NCBI GenBank assembly: GCA_049324115.1
Contig: JBMOMN010000019.1
Location: 1-64,000 of the forward strand
Direction: 5' to 3'
DNA length: 64,000 nucleotides
DNA from: UBA5796 sp040752455
GTDB taxonomy: Bacteria > Chloroflexota > Anaerolineae > Anaerolineales > Villigracilaceae
The translations under genes and the position numbers were made by a program. Position 1 is the first letter of the stretch. The number at the start of each line of letters is the position of its first letter. Shown here in pieces: positions 49,388-58,515 of this stretch. Under the pieces are notes generated by a model. It had not been told where the DNA came from, ran no database searches, and saw nothing but the letters and a program-made list of their open reading frames with translations.

Positions 49388-51792
49388 AATCTTTTCTCCT
49401 TTGGTTTTTGGGTAAAAGTCATAATGCCTTTGATGAAATTACCATTCGCCAGATGCACCAATCCTTTGGCAACATGCTTCGGCATCCCGTCGGGGCTTTG
49501 CTGGCTCAAATTTTTCAATGGCGTGTTCGTCGAGCTGGACATGATCATCTTGAAAGTGGGGTTGCTGTAATCCGCGCCACCGAATCCTTTGGCGACCGTC
49601 TTCTCGATACTCTTCACAACCTGCCTGATGATGAAACTTTCCTTCATATCATTGAACGTACAGTCCAGCGTATATTCACCCTTGCGCCGCGGCTTGAGGG
49701 ACTCGATCTTCCTGCCCAACAACATTTCAAAATCTTCCTGTGAGACTTCCCCTTTTGGATCGCGATACCACGCTGGGACTTCCCGCGGCTCGACCTGACC
49801 CCCGCACACCTTCACCTCCGCCTCCAACTGGACCTCGCGGCTGGGCGCGCCAACCCAGACCTTATACACACCCTCAGGGACTCTCCAATCACCCGTATCC
49901 ACATCATAAATCGCAAAGGCTCTGGCATCCAAAGTGAAACTCACTTGCTTTGACTCTCCCATCTTGAGAAATACTTTCGCAAACTCCTTGAGTTCTTTCT
50001 CTGGTCGAAAAACGGGAGAGTCAATAGCGCTCACGTACACCTGCACGACCTCCGCGCCGTCCACCTTCCCTGTATTGCAGACCGTCATGGTGACATTCAA
50101 CTCATAAGGCGCAGTGAGTTCCGTATGCGAAAGAGTCAAATCGGAATACTCAAACGTCGTGTAAGACAACCCATACCCAAATGGAAATAGAACATTTTTC
50201 TTCGCTTTGTCGTAATACCGATACCCAACGTAAATCCCCTCGCGATACTGCGCCTGCTTTCCACCTGCCTCATAAAATCCTGCTGATGGAACATCCTCAT
50301 AGCAAAGCGGATAACTCTCCGCCAATTTTCCACTCGGATTGACCACGCCCGTCAACAGTTCCGCCGCCGCAAGTCCGCCCGCCTGTCCCGCAAGATACAT
50401 ATTCAACACCGCCTTGACTTTCGAAAGCCACGGCATTTCCACGGGCGAACCGCCAACCAGCACCACTACCGTGTTTGGATTCATCTCCGAAACTTTCGAA
50501 ATCAATTCATTGTGGCTTTCAGGCATTGCCAATGACTCTCTATCGAAACCCTCCGATTCGTATTCTTCAGGCAAGCCTGCAAAAATCACAGCGGCATCAC
50601 ACCCCTTTGCGCCTTTCACCGCCTCATTCAGCAACGCTTCATCGCCACTCCCTTTGAGCGGATACCCGTCGAAATAGTCAAACTCCACACCTAACGCCTG
50701 GAAGCCATCTATCGCATTGGATAATTTCGTCGGGTTGATGTGCGAACTGCCCGCACCTTGATAGCGCGGCTCTTTTGCCAACGAACCTATCAGCGCGATC
50801 TTTTTGCCTTTTTGAATCGGAAGAATATTTTCATCGTTCTTGAGCAAGACCGCTGAATTCGCCGCAATCTTCTTCGCCAGTTGATGATGCGCGTCCATGT
50901 CATAGCGATATTCTGCCTTGCGGTTTTTCGACGCAGTAAAAATCAAATCCAGCAGACGATCCACACTTTCATTCAATCGCTCTTCGGATAATTTCTCGCT
51001 TCGAATGGCTTCGATGATTTCTTTATCAAAGTGACCCTTGCTCCCTGGCATTTCCAAATCCAGCCCTGCTTCAAACGCCTGGATGCGGTCATTCAGCGCG
51101 CCCCAATCGGTGACGACGACTCCGTCAAAACCCCATTCATCCCGCAGGATGTCTCTCAGCAGATAACGGTTGTCACTGCAATACACACCGTTCACCTTGT
51201 TGTACGCGCACATCACCGTGAATGGCCTGGCATTCTTCACCGCCCTTTCGAAGGCTGGCAAATAAATCTCCCGCAGTGTCCGTTCATCCACGATGCTGTC
51301 GGATGATATCCGCTCATTTTCCTGGCTGTTTGCGGCAAAATGCTTGAGCGACGCGCCAACGCCTTTGCTTTGCAGTCCCTGAATCCAACTCGCCGCTATT
51401 TCTCCCGCAAGATACGGATCTTCCGAAAAATATTCAAAGTTTCGCCCGCACAAGGGATTACGCTTGATGTTGACACCTGGTCCCAGCACAATGGAAATTC
51501 CCTCTTGCATGGCTTCCTCACCGATGGCTTCGCCCATTTCCCGAAGCAGGTCTCTATCCCACGAACAGGCACTCAAACTGGCAGCGGGGAAACTAGTAGA
51601 TGGAACACTTTTATTGATGCCCAAATGGTCGGCAGTCTCCACCTGCTTCCTTACACCATGCGGACCATCCACCATCGTGATGCTGGGGATGCCATATTTC
51701 TCAAACGCCTTGGTGTTGAAAAAGTCCGCGCCGGAACACAAGGCGACTTTATCTTCCAGCGTCATCTTGTCAATGATGGTTTTGTATTTCAT
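49384..51792 (-). CDS. GH3 family beta-glycosidase, probably cytoplasmic
   Basis: An 802-residue GH3 enzyme. The N-terminal domain has VDGPHGVRKQ, GPGVNIKRNPLCGRNFEYFSEDP, KHFAANSQENER and GFDGVVVTDWGA (nucleophile Asp229). The second alpha/beta domain supplies the acid/base, and a C-terminal fibronectin-III-like domain (about 580-650) is followed by a longer tail. There is no signal peptide. Most close relatives are beta-glucosidases. Beside an alpha-rhamnosidase it may release glucose after rhamnose removal from rutinose-type disaccharides; this is inference. It overlaps the transporter gene by 4 bases. Confidence 0.9.
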   Translation of the reverse strand: MKYKTIIDKMTLEDKVALCSGADFFNTKAFEKYGIPSITMVDGPHGVRKQVETADHLGINKSVPSTSFPAASLSACSWDRDLLREMGEAIGEEAMQEGISIVLGPGVNIKRNPLCGRNFEYFSEDPYLAGEIAASWIQGLQSKGVGASLKHFAANSQENERISSDSIVDERTLREIYLPAFERAVKNARPFTVMCAYNKVNGVYCSDNRYLLRDILRDEWGFDGVVVTDWGALNDRIQAFEAGLDLEMPGSKGHFDKEIIEAIRSEKLSEERLNESVDRLLDLIFTASKNRKAEYRYDMDAHHQLAKKIAANSAVLLKNDENILPIQKGKKIALIGSLAKEPRYQGAGSSHINPTKLSNAIDGFQALGVEFDYFDGYPLKGSGDEALLNEAVKGAKGCDAAVIFAGLPEEYESEGFDRESLAMPESHNELISKVSEMNPNTVVVLVGGSPVEMPWLSKVKAVLNMYLAGQAGGLAAAELLTGVVNPSGKLAESYPLCYEDVPSAGFYEAGGKQAQYREGIYVGYRYYDKAKKNVLFPFGYGLSYTTFEYSDLTLSHTELTAPYELNVTMTVCNTGKVDGAEVVQVYVSAIDSPVFRPEKELKEFAKVFLKMGESKQVSFTLDARAFAIYDVDTGDWRVPEGVYKVWVGAPSREVQLEAEVKVCGGQVEPREVPAWYRDPKGEVSQEDFEMLLGRKIESLKPRRKGEYTLDCTFNDMKESFIIRQVVKSIEKTVAKGFGGADYSNPTFKMIMSSSTNTPLKNLSQQSPDGMPKHVAKGLVHLANGNFIKGIMTFTQKPKEKRL

Positions 51793-51814
51793 ATTTCAGT
51801 GCCCTTTTTGCAAT

Positions 51815-51873
51815 CGTCCCGAAGGTTTTCGCAGTAGGTTTGAACGAGACCTGGCAACCTTCGGGACGTTTTT
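51815..51873. repeat. CGTCCCGAAGGTT inverted repeat
   Basis: CGTCCCGAAGGTT (51815-51827) and AACCTTCGGGACG (51856-51868) are perfect 13-base arms, followed by TTTTTG on the plus strand. The genes on both sides are on the minus strand, so as a terminator it points the wrong way; more likely a dispersed element. Confidence 0.6.
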
Positions 51874-51875
51874 GA

Positions 51876-54722
51876 TTAATCGGTAATTCCACTCAGCGCG
51901 CGGTCGATTTCATCCAACTGCTCGCTGGTCAGTGTGAGATACGGTGTGGTTGCCATCTCGCGCAGGTTGGCTTCGCCCATCGTGGCGAGCAGGTTGTCAT
52001 CCAGCATGGCAATCATCGGGACAAAGCCCGCCAGCGCGGCTTTTGCCTGCTCGTTCTGGACGATCTGCACGATGGGCGTGCGGGTGCTGAAGGTTTTGAC
52101 ATACGCTCGGCTGGGCCGGTATTCGATCAGATATTTGCCAGCCCCAAGATTCAAGATGAGATCGTGTCCTTGCTGGATACCATCCGAAGAGCTCTGTCCG
52201 TTGATGGTGATCTCGCCGACATTTGCATCCGGCAGAACCACCTGCGCTTCGGCGTTGAACGGGATAGTGAACTCGAAAGAGAGACTTCCCTTTTCCCCGA
52301 TTCGCCAGCCGCTTTCATACAGACCTGCCGCGGAGAGATAACTTGCTTTCGCCCATCCCAGGGCTTTATCAGGTTTGGGCGCAATGCAGGCACGGCGAAA
52401 ACCCACCGCAAGGTCGTCGCCTGACGACGGATTCAAGCCGCACACATCGCGGTACATCCACTCCACGATGGAGCCGTAAGCGTAATGATTGAACGAGTTC
52501 ATCCCCGCCGAGCTGACCGTGCCGTCGGGGTTGAGCGAATTCCAACGCTCCCAAATGGTCGTCGCGCCCAAGTTGATTGCATACAACCAGGAGGGATAAT
52601 CTTCATTCAACAACAATCTGTATGCCAGTTCGTTTGCGCCGTTGTTCGAAAGCACACGGCATATGTAAGGCGTGCCGACGAATCCCGTGCGTAAGTGCAG
52701 TTTGTCTTTGCGTAACCTGTAAACCAAATCATCAACCACTCGTTGACGAAATTCATCGGGAACCAAATCCATAAACAAGGCAAGTACAAACCCTGTTTGC
52801 GTGTTGATGGCGAGTCTTCCAGTCGGTGTAAAGTATTCCCGCTGAATGGCGGCTTTGATTTCATCGGCAAGCGTTCCGTATTGTTTGGCGGCTTTATCTT
52901 TCCCCAATACAGATGCGGCGCGCGCCGTCAGGCGGGCGGAGAAAAAGTAAGAGGCGGAGGAAATAAAATCTTCGGGAGTACCACCCATCGGTGAGTTTGA
53001 ATCGTTTCCGTCCAGTGAGAGCCAGTCACCAAAGTGGAATCCCGAAGTCCATAGGCGTTTGCCGCCGGTTGAGTCATCCGTCGCTTTGATAAAGTCAACC
53101 CAGGCGCGCATACTCTCGAATTGCTGCTCGAGGATGGATTTGTCACCATAGAACTCGTACACGTTCCACGGCAGGATGGTCGCTACATCGCCCCACGCGC
53201 TGGAGCCACCGCCCTTCATGTTCGCAACCGGAATGACATACGGAACCATGCCGCCAAACTTGGCTTGTTCTTTGGCGAGGTCATAGCCGAACTTCGCGAA
53301 GAACGCTGCGGAGTCCATGTTGAAACAAGCGGTGCCTGAAAACACTTGCAAATCGCCAGTCCAGCCGAGGCGTTCGTCGCGTTGCGGGCAGTCGGTGGGG
53401 ATGTCCAAAAAATTTCCCTTCTGTCCCCAAAGCGTATTCTTGAACAATTGGTTGACCTTCGCGTTGGACGTTTCGATGTGACCGATGGTGTCGAGTTGTG
53501 AATAGACCACACAACCCGTGAAATCATCAGGTTTCACTTCACCAACCCAACCGGAGACTTTGACATACCGAAAACCGAAAAATGTGAAATATGGTTGGAC
53601 AATGGCTTCGCTTCCATCGGCGATGTAAATGTATTCCGCCTTTGCCGTGCGAAGATTATCGCGATAGAAATTCCCGCCCTGCAACACTTCGCCAAATTGC
53701 AGATGGATTTTCGTCCCAGACGGCGCGCTGGTCTTGAAGCGAATCCAGCCAACCATGTTTTGTCCCATGTCGAGCACGGTCTCACCCGCCGGGGTCTGGA
53801 TCAGCGCTACGGGCTTGATCTCCCCGTTAATGGATACTGGAAGCGAACGCCGCGCCTCCAGCCCCTTCACATTCAATTCAATAGGTCTGACGCCAAAGGT
53901 TTGCCCATTGTTGACGAGACGCGCATCATAAGTTTCACCGTCGTAGATGTCGCTCGCAAGCACGGGAGAAGGTTTTGCCTGCCATGAGGTATCGGTGACG
54001 ATAATTTGTCGCTCGCCATTTTCAAGCGTGATATGCAGTTCACAGATCAGCGCAAACTGATCACCATAAGTTTTGAGGTTGTTGGGATCGTCCTGCAAGC
54101 CATACTTCCCCTTGTACCAGCCATTCCCCAGCATGATGGAAATGTTATTTGCGTCCTGCTCTAACTGCTCTGTAATGTCATAGGTTTGATATTGAAGCCA
54201 CTGGTCGTAGGCATTGCAGTTCGGCGTGAGATATTCATTTCCCACCTTTTTCCCGTTCAATTCAAAATGATATAGCCCCAGCCCACAAACATAAGCGCGT
54301 GCCGAAAGGACACGCGCGGGTAAATCAAAATTCTTGAACAGAACGGGGTGAGTCAGGTTGTCTTCAAAATCAGGCGTGACCCACTGCGCCTGCCAGGGTT
54401 CATCCATTTTGGCGGTCTCGAACCAGGCAGGTTCGCTCTCCGCCTCTTCGGTGTCTCCCCAGACTTTGACCTTCCAATAGTAGCGGGTACGCGAGGAAAG
54501 CGTAAGTTCGGGGCGATATGCAAGGCTGTCAATCCCGTTTCCTGCCACCTTGCCGGTGTCAAAGAGAACCTCCTTGAATTCGGCATCTGCCGCAACTATG
54601 ACTTGCGCGGCGGTTTGTCGCGTGTCGCCTGTTTCCTCCACGATCCAGGACAGGGAGGGAACGTTCATGGCGAAACCCAGAGGGTTCTGGATACGATTGG
54701 TTTTCAAGTGGCTGATTTTCAT
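51876..54722 (-). CDS. GH78 alpha-L-rhamnosidase, probably cytoplasmic
   Basis: A 948-residue GH78-type enzyme. N-terminal beta domains carry NPLG, TRYYWKV and WFETA. FDGETYDARL-type and the (alpha/alpha)6 catalytic barrel follow, marked by DCPQRDERLGWTGD with its catalytic acidic residues, and later GFHFGDWLSLDG and YAINLGATTIWERWNS. No signal peptide is present, so it should act inside the cell on imported rhamnosides. The start is uncertain: 54722 gives a conventional MKISHLKTN start with GAGG about 12 bases upstream; a TTG at 54740 would add 6 residues. It leads the minus-strand cluster and is divergent from the AraC regulator. Confidence 0.92.
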   Translation of the reverse strand: MKISHLKTNRIQNPLGFAMNVPSLSWIVEETGDTRQTAAQVIVAADAEFKEVLFDTGKVAGNGIDSLAYRPELTLSSRTRYYWKVKVWGDTEEAESEPAWFETAKMDEPWQAQWVTPDFEDNLTHPVLFKNFDLPARVLSARAYVCGLGLYHFELNGKKVGNEYLTPNCNAYDQWLQYQTYDITEQLEQDANNISIMLGNGWYKGKYGLQDDPNNLKTYGDQFALICELHITLENGERQIIVTDTSWQAKPSPVLASDIYDGETYDARLVNNGQTFGVRPIELNVKGLEARRSLPVSINGEIKPVALIQTPAGETVLDMGQNMVGWIRFKTSAPSGTKIHLQFGEVLQGGNFYRDNLRTAKAEYIYIADGSEAIVQPYFTFFGFRYVKVSGWVGEVKPDDFTGCVVYSQLDTIGHIETSNAKVNQLFKNTLWGQKGNFLDIPTDCPQRDERLGWTGDLQVFSGTACFNMDSAAFFAKFGYDLAKEQAKFGGMVPYVIPVANMKGGGSSAWGDVATILPWNVYEFYGDKSILEQQFESMRAWVDFIKATDDSTGGKRLWTSGFHFGDWLSLDGNDSNSPMGGTPEDFISSASYFFSARLTARAASVLGKDKAAKQYGTLADEIKAAIQREYFTPTGRLAINTQTGFVLALFMDLVPDEFRQRVVDDLVYRLRKDKLHLRTGFVGTPYICRVLSNNGANELAYRLLLNEDYPSWLYAINLGATTIWERWNSLNPDGTVSSAGMNSFNHYAYGSIVEWMYRDVCGLNPSSGDDLAVGFRRACIAPKPDKALGWAKASYLSAAGLYESGWRIGEKGSLSFEFTIPFNAEAQVVLPDANVGEITINGQSSSDGIQQGHDLILNLGAGKYLIEYRPSRAYVKTFSTRTPIVQIVQNEQAKAALAGFVPMIAMLDDNLLATMGEANLREMATTPYLTLTSEQLDEIDRALSGITD

Positions 54723-54772
54723 GTCGGCAGGCATCCTCAAAATTTGGAAAAGAATGGATTAAAATAAATCTT

Positions 54773-54784
54773 ACCCAATTGGGT
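54773..54784. promoter_or_regulatory. Palindromic operator candidate between GH78 and AraC genes
   Basis: ACCCAATTGGGT, a perfect 12-base palindrome, lies 50 bases before the GH78 start in the divergent promoter region, next to an AT-rich TATATAA. The AraC-type protein is the natural binder, although AraC sites are usually direct repeats. Confidence 0.4.
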
Positions 54785-54856
54785 TATCTCGGGTATATAA
54801 AAAACTGGAAATTACTTTAAAAATTGGGCAGAAAATCCCAAACGGGTAGGTGTCTG

Positions 54857-56074
54857 GTGGCAGAAAATCGGCTCGAACAACTGTGCAACATGTTTTATGA
54901 GGTTTCCACTGTGCCGCTGACCGTTTGTCAGGCAGATGGTCAGCCGCTGTATTGGGTCCCACGAGCCGATACGCCAGACGAATCCCCTGATTCCAACACG
55001 GCGCTGATCAAGAAATTCTCCCAAGTTGCCAGCAACCAAACCATTCCCTTTGTAGAAATCGCTGACCCATCGTTCTTTTTAGCGATCATCCAACTCGAAG
55101 GCAGGAAATACCTCATTCTCGGGCCCGTTGCTCCCGTCAAGCATGGCGATGCGGAGATTCGGAAATTTTCTTTTGCGCGAGGCGTGCCTGAGGAAAAACT
55201 TGCCGCCTATTGCGAGCGGATCAGGAATATCCCAGTCTTCTCATTCAGGCAATTCCTGACAACGATTTCTCTGGTCAATTACATGCTCAATGGCAGTCTG
55301 ATTTCCCCGGAAGACATTCTGCTATCACGCCCCTTCGTTCCCCAAGAAGTGGAAAAACGTCTTACCCACGCCATCTTCACTGCCCGCGAAAATCAGGTAA
55401 TGCACACCCCGGCAAGTTTTGAGCACTACGTTTTACAGGCGGTCACTGACGGCAACGTCCCCAAGCTGAAACAAGCCTTGCTTTCACCCGTCTCGGGCTC
55501 CATTGGCAAAATGTCCGATGACCCGATTCAGCAAGAGAAGTACACCTTCATCTGTTTTATCACTCTGGTCACGAGGGCGGCAATCGCGGGCGGACTCAAC
55601 CAGGAACTTGCCTTTTCCCTGAGCGATGTTTACTGCCAGAGAGCCGACCGGTTACAAGATATTTCCGAGATTGCCAAATTGTCCTGGGAAATGTGCATGG
55701 ACTTTACCGAAAAGGTTTCCACCACAAAAGGCGGGGATAAACTCTCTCCGGGAATTGCGATGTGTTGTGAGTACATCAATGGGCATTTGCACGATGAAAT
55801 TCGTGTGTCCCAATTGGCGGAACTGGTGCGCCTTAGTCCCAAATCCCTGTCGAAGAAATTCAAACTGGAGATCGGGTTGTCCGTCGCAGATTATATTCAC
55901 CAGGAACGGGTCAAGGAAGCGCGATCTCTCCTGGAATATTCTGGTTATTCGATTTCGGAAATTGGCTATCATCTTCAGTATGGCTCGCAAAGTTATTTCT
56001 CATCCATCTTCAAGAAGTTCTGCGGCGTAACACCGCAACAATTCAGAGGAGAATTGAAAAAGCCGACTTCCTGA
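54857..56074 (+). CDS. AraC-family transcriptional regulator of the rhamnose cluster
   Basis: A 405-residue regulator. The C-terminal ~100 residues are a two-helix-turn-helix AraC domain (HDEIRVSQLAELVRLSPKSLSKKFKLEIGLSVADYIHQERVKEARSLLEYSGYSISEIGYHLQYGSQSYFSSIFKKFCGVTPQQFR split over two HTHs). The N-terminal 300 residues are a YSIRK-like/unknown sensor with a helical middle. It should activate the divergent rhamnoside operon in response to rhamnose or a rhamnoside. I propose the GTG at 54857 (GGGTAGG about 8 bases upstream); a TTG 33 bases earlier is the alternative. Confidence 0.83.
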   Translation: MAENRLEQLCNMFYEVSTVPLTVCQADGQPLYWVPRADTPDESPDSNTALIKKFSQVASNQTIPFVEIADPSFFLAIIQLEGRKYLILGPVAPVKHGDAEIRKFSFARGVPEEKLAAYCERIRNIPVFSFRQFLTTISLVNYMLNGSLISPEDILLSRPFVPQEVEKRLTHAIFTARENQVMHTPASFEHYVLQAVTDGNVPKLKQALLSPVSGSIGKMSDDPIQQEKYTFICFITLVTRAAIAGGLNQELAFSLSDVYCQRADRLQDISEIAKLSWEMCMDFTEKVSTTKGGDKLSPGIAMCCEYINGHLHDEIRVSQLAELVRLSPKSLSKKFKLEIGLSVADYIHQERVKEARSLLEYSGYSISEIGYHLQYGSQSYFSSIFKKFCGVTPQQFRGELKKPTS

Positions 56075-56230
56075 CATTCCGGAATGTTATTTCTTCACCC
56101 CATCATCAACTTTGGTCTATACTGTTGGGCTTCCGCCAGATGCACAGACTGGATCTCCTCTTTCTGAATTCATCTTTTCCCCGTCCCAACCCTAATGCTG
56201 ATTGACATTGACAGCGCACATCCCGATCCT

Positions 56231-56314
56231 CTACGGCATAGTATTGGCGTGATAGCCCTGCTTTTCCATCAATTCGCTGACGGTTTTCAGTATCATCTCG
56301 CGGGCGGAAGACAT
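56231..56314 (-). pseudogene. TetR-family regulator remnant (N-terminal fragment)
   Basis: A 27-codon open frame opening with SSAREMILKTVSELMEKQGYHANT, which matches the first helices of TetR-type repressors (AREEIL-TA-EL---QGYHAT), then a premature TAG. No later frame restores the HTH, so the gene is broken. It is divergent from the membrane-protein genes at 56406, as TetR repressors usually are to their targets. The rest of 56075-56405 holds no gene I can support. Confidence 0.6.
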
Positions 56315-56405
56315 GATGTTTGTCACCTTTCAGTTTGGGGGAGTGCAAGTATTATAACGAGTGGTCTATATAAAGTCAAACATGAACCAAATAAAGGTCT
56401 CTCCA

Positions 56406-57218
56406 ATGCCTGAGTCAAAACTCAAACCAGTTACCACTCTTTCCACCCTCATCGCCATGCTCGCGGCCATCGCCTCGGCGGGCGGATTGCTCTTCGATGG
56501 CTTATATCGCGATAACGCCTTCGTCACCACCACCTGGCTCGGCAACGACGCGGTGACGCTCTTCCTTGCGGTTCCGATTCTCGTCGCGGGGATGGTCATG
56601 TCCAAGCGCAAACCCGTTGGGTCTGCTTATCTCATTTGGATGGGCGCGCTCGACTACATGCTCTACAACTACGCCTTCTACCTTTTCGGCGCGGCATTCA
56701 ATTGGTTCTTCCTCATCTACGCCGCACTGCTGGCGCTCTCGATCTTCGCGCTCATCTTCGGGCTGGCAACTCTTGATTTAAACGGGATCAGCGGACAGGT
56801 CAGAAAAGGAGCGCCCGTCAAATGGATCGGCGGCTACTTCCTCTTCGTCGCCTCGGGGCTTGGACTGGTGTACCTGATCCAGTCCATCGGCTTTATCTTC
56901 ACTGACAGCGTTCCCGCCATCGTGACCATGAGCGGACATCCCACCAACGTGATCTTCGCCCTCGACCTGACCCTGCTCATCCCCTGGCTTATCCTTGGCG
57001 CGGTCTGGTTGATGAAACGTAAACCGTGGGGTTACGTCATTGCGGGCATCCTCAACGTGAAGGGACCGCTCTACACGTTCGTCCTGGCGGTCAATTCGAT
57101 TTTGGTCGTGAAGGCGGGGATTTCGGAAACCAGCGAATTGCCGCTTTGGGGCACGTTGACCGCGCTCGGCATGATTGCCAGCGCGCTGTTTTATTTCAAT
57201 CTGAAACAAGATAAGTGA
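56406..57218 (+). CDS. Multi-pass membrane protein of unknown function
   Basis: A 270-residue protein with about seven hydrophobic segments (near 15-30, 50-67, 75-95, 98-120, 135-160, 183-205, 215-265) and few motifs. I do not recognise the family. The start at 56406 has AAAGGT 8 bases upstream; 56382 is another ATG with no visible ribosome site. It opens a five-gene plus-strand run of small membrane and flavodoxin genes, with the flavodoxin gene 7 bases downstream, and may once have been controlled by the broken TetR gene. Confidence 0.6.
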   Translation: MPESKLKPVTTLSTLIAMLAAIASAGGLLFDGLYRDNAFVTTTWLGNDAVTLFLAVPILVAGMVMSKRKPVGSAYLIWMGALDYMLYNYAFYLFGAAFNWFFLIYAALLALSIFALIFGLATLDLNGISGQVRKGAPVKWIGGYFLFVASGLGLVYLIQSIGFIFTDSVPAIVTMSGHPTNVIFALDLTLLIPWLILGAVWLMKRKPWGYVIAGILNVKGPLYTFVLAVNSILVVKAGISETSELPLWGTLTALGMIASALFYFNLKQDK

Positions 57219-57225
57219 GAAAATA

Positions 57226-57747
57226 ATGGCGAACAAAATCCTTGTGACATATACCAGCCGCACAGGCTGGACAGTCGGCGTGGCGGAAACGATTGGCAAA
57301 ACGCTGACCGAAAACGGCGCGTCCGTGGATGTGATTCCCATGCGTGACGTCAAAGACCTGTCCGCATATGACGCGGTGGTGGCGGGGAGCGGGATCAATG
57401 GCGGGACGTGGCTTCCCGAAGCAATGCAGTGGGTGCGCGACCATCAATCCGAGTTGAAGCGCAAACCGTTCGCCGCGTTTTTGGTCTGCATGACGCTGAC
57501 CATGAAGAACGGCGAGCAATATCGTGGTCACGTTGCAACGTGGCTCGATCCTGTCAGTGCATTGGTGAAACCGGTCAGCAAGGGATTGTTCGCGGGCGGA
57601 TTGGATATCAGCAAAATCCCGTCCTTCAGTGACCGCTTGAAGTTCCGCCTGAGCGTTCTGTTCGGCTTCTGGAGGGAAGGCGATCACCGCGACTGGAGCG
57701 CTATCCGCAGGTGGGCTTTGGAATTGAAGCCGTTGCTGGCAAAATAA
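57226..57747 (+). CDS. Flavodoxin-domain protein (HemG-like)
   Basis: A 173-residue flavodoxin fold. ILVTYTSRTGWTVGVAETIG (5-24) is the FMN phosphate loop, DVIPMRDVKDLSAYDAVVAGSGINGGTWLPEA the second flavin loop, and AAFLVCMTL the third strand. The shape is like HemG protoporphyrinogen oxidase and similar long-chain flavodoxins, but a redox partner is not given. It begins 7 bases after the membrane protein gene and ends 11 bases before the DUF4386 gene. Confidence 0.83.
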   Translation: MANKILVTYTSRTGWTVGVAETIGKTLTENGASVDVIPMRDVKDLSAYDAVVAGSGINGGTWLPEAMQWVRDHQSELKRKPFAAFLVCMTLTMKNGEQYRGHVATWLDPVSALVKPVSKGLFAGGLDISKIPSFSDRLKFRLSVLFGFWREGDHRDWSAIRRWALELKPLLAK

Positions 57748-57758
57748 AAAGGATAAAA

Positions 57759-58493
57759 ATGGAAACCAGGCATAACGAATCACAATGGAAAAGTATCTAC
57801 GTCCTCGGCGGGGTTGCCGCCATCCTGTCGTTGGTCGCGGTCGTGGCGGATATTTTCATCGGCTCGTCCACAAGCGGAAATCTGAACGAGCTTCCGCAAA
57901 CCGCCGTGGATCGCTTCATGGAGTTTCAGCGAAGTCCCTGGTTGGGCTTGTATCATCTCGACTTGTTAAACTCGGTCAACCAAATCATCTCCATCCCCGT
58001 CTATTTCGCGTTGTTCGCCGCGCTCCGCAAAACGAATAAGCCGTTTGCAATGCTGGCGTTGGTCACCTTCCTGGTCGGCACAACGATCTTTGTTGCCAAC
58101 AACACCGCCCTGCCGATGCTGGAACTCAGCAAGAAGTATGCCATTGCAAATGAATCGCAAAAGTCCCTGCTGGCCGCGGCGGGCGAAGCCATGCTGGCGC
58201 GTGGTGAGCATGGTAGTTTGGGCGCTTTCTTCAGCTTTCTGCTGCCGACTTTTTCTGCGCTGATCTTTTCCCTTGTCATGCTTGGAGGAAACGTGTTCAG
58301 CAAGGCAAATGCCTATATCGGCATTATCGGGAACACCTTGATGCTGGTCTATGTCGTTCTGGTCACCTTCGCGCCGTCTGTCAAGGAAGCAGCGGTGATG
58401 GTTGCCATGCCTGGCGGACTCCTGCTCATGGCCTGGATGGTCATGTTCACCCTCCGTTTGTTTCGATTGTCAAAAACCACGGAAGGCGGATAG
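57759..58493 (+). CDS. DUF4386 family membrane protein
   Basis: A 244-residue membrane protein with about six helices. The opening GGVAAILSLVAVVADIFIG, the LYHLDLLNSVNQIISIPVYFALFAALRK loop and the later FSKANAYIGIIGN stretch are of the DUF4386 type. Function unknown. AAAGGA 6 bases upstream supports 57759; a longer frame would overlap the flavodoxin gene. It is part of the small membrane-gene run. Confidence 0.75.
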   Translation: METRHNESQWKSIYVLGGVAAILSLVAVVADIFIGSSTSGNLNELPQTAVDRFMEFQRSPWLGLYHLDLLNSVNQIISIPVYFALFAALRKTNKPFAMLALVTFLVGTTIFVANNTALPMLELSKKYAIANESQKSLLAAAGEAMLARGEHGSLGAFFSFLLPTFSALIFSLVMLGGNVFSKANAYIGIIGNTLMLVYVVLVTFAPSVKEAAVMVAMPGGLLLMAWMVMFTLRLFRLSKTTEGG

Positions 58494-58515
58494 CCTTCCA
58501 CGCGGAAAGAGAGAA

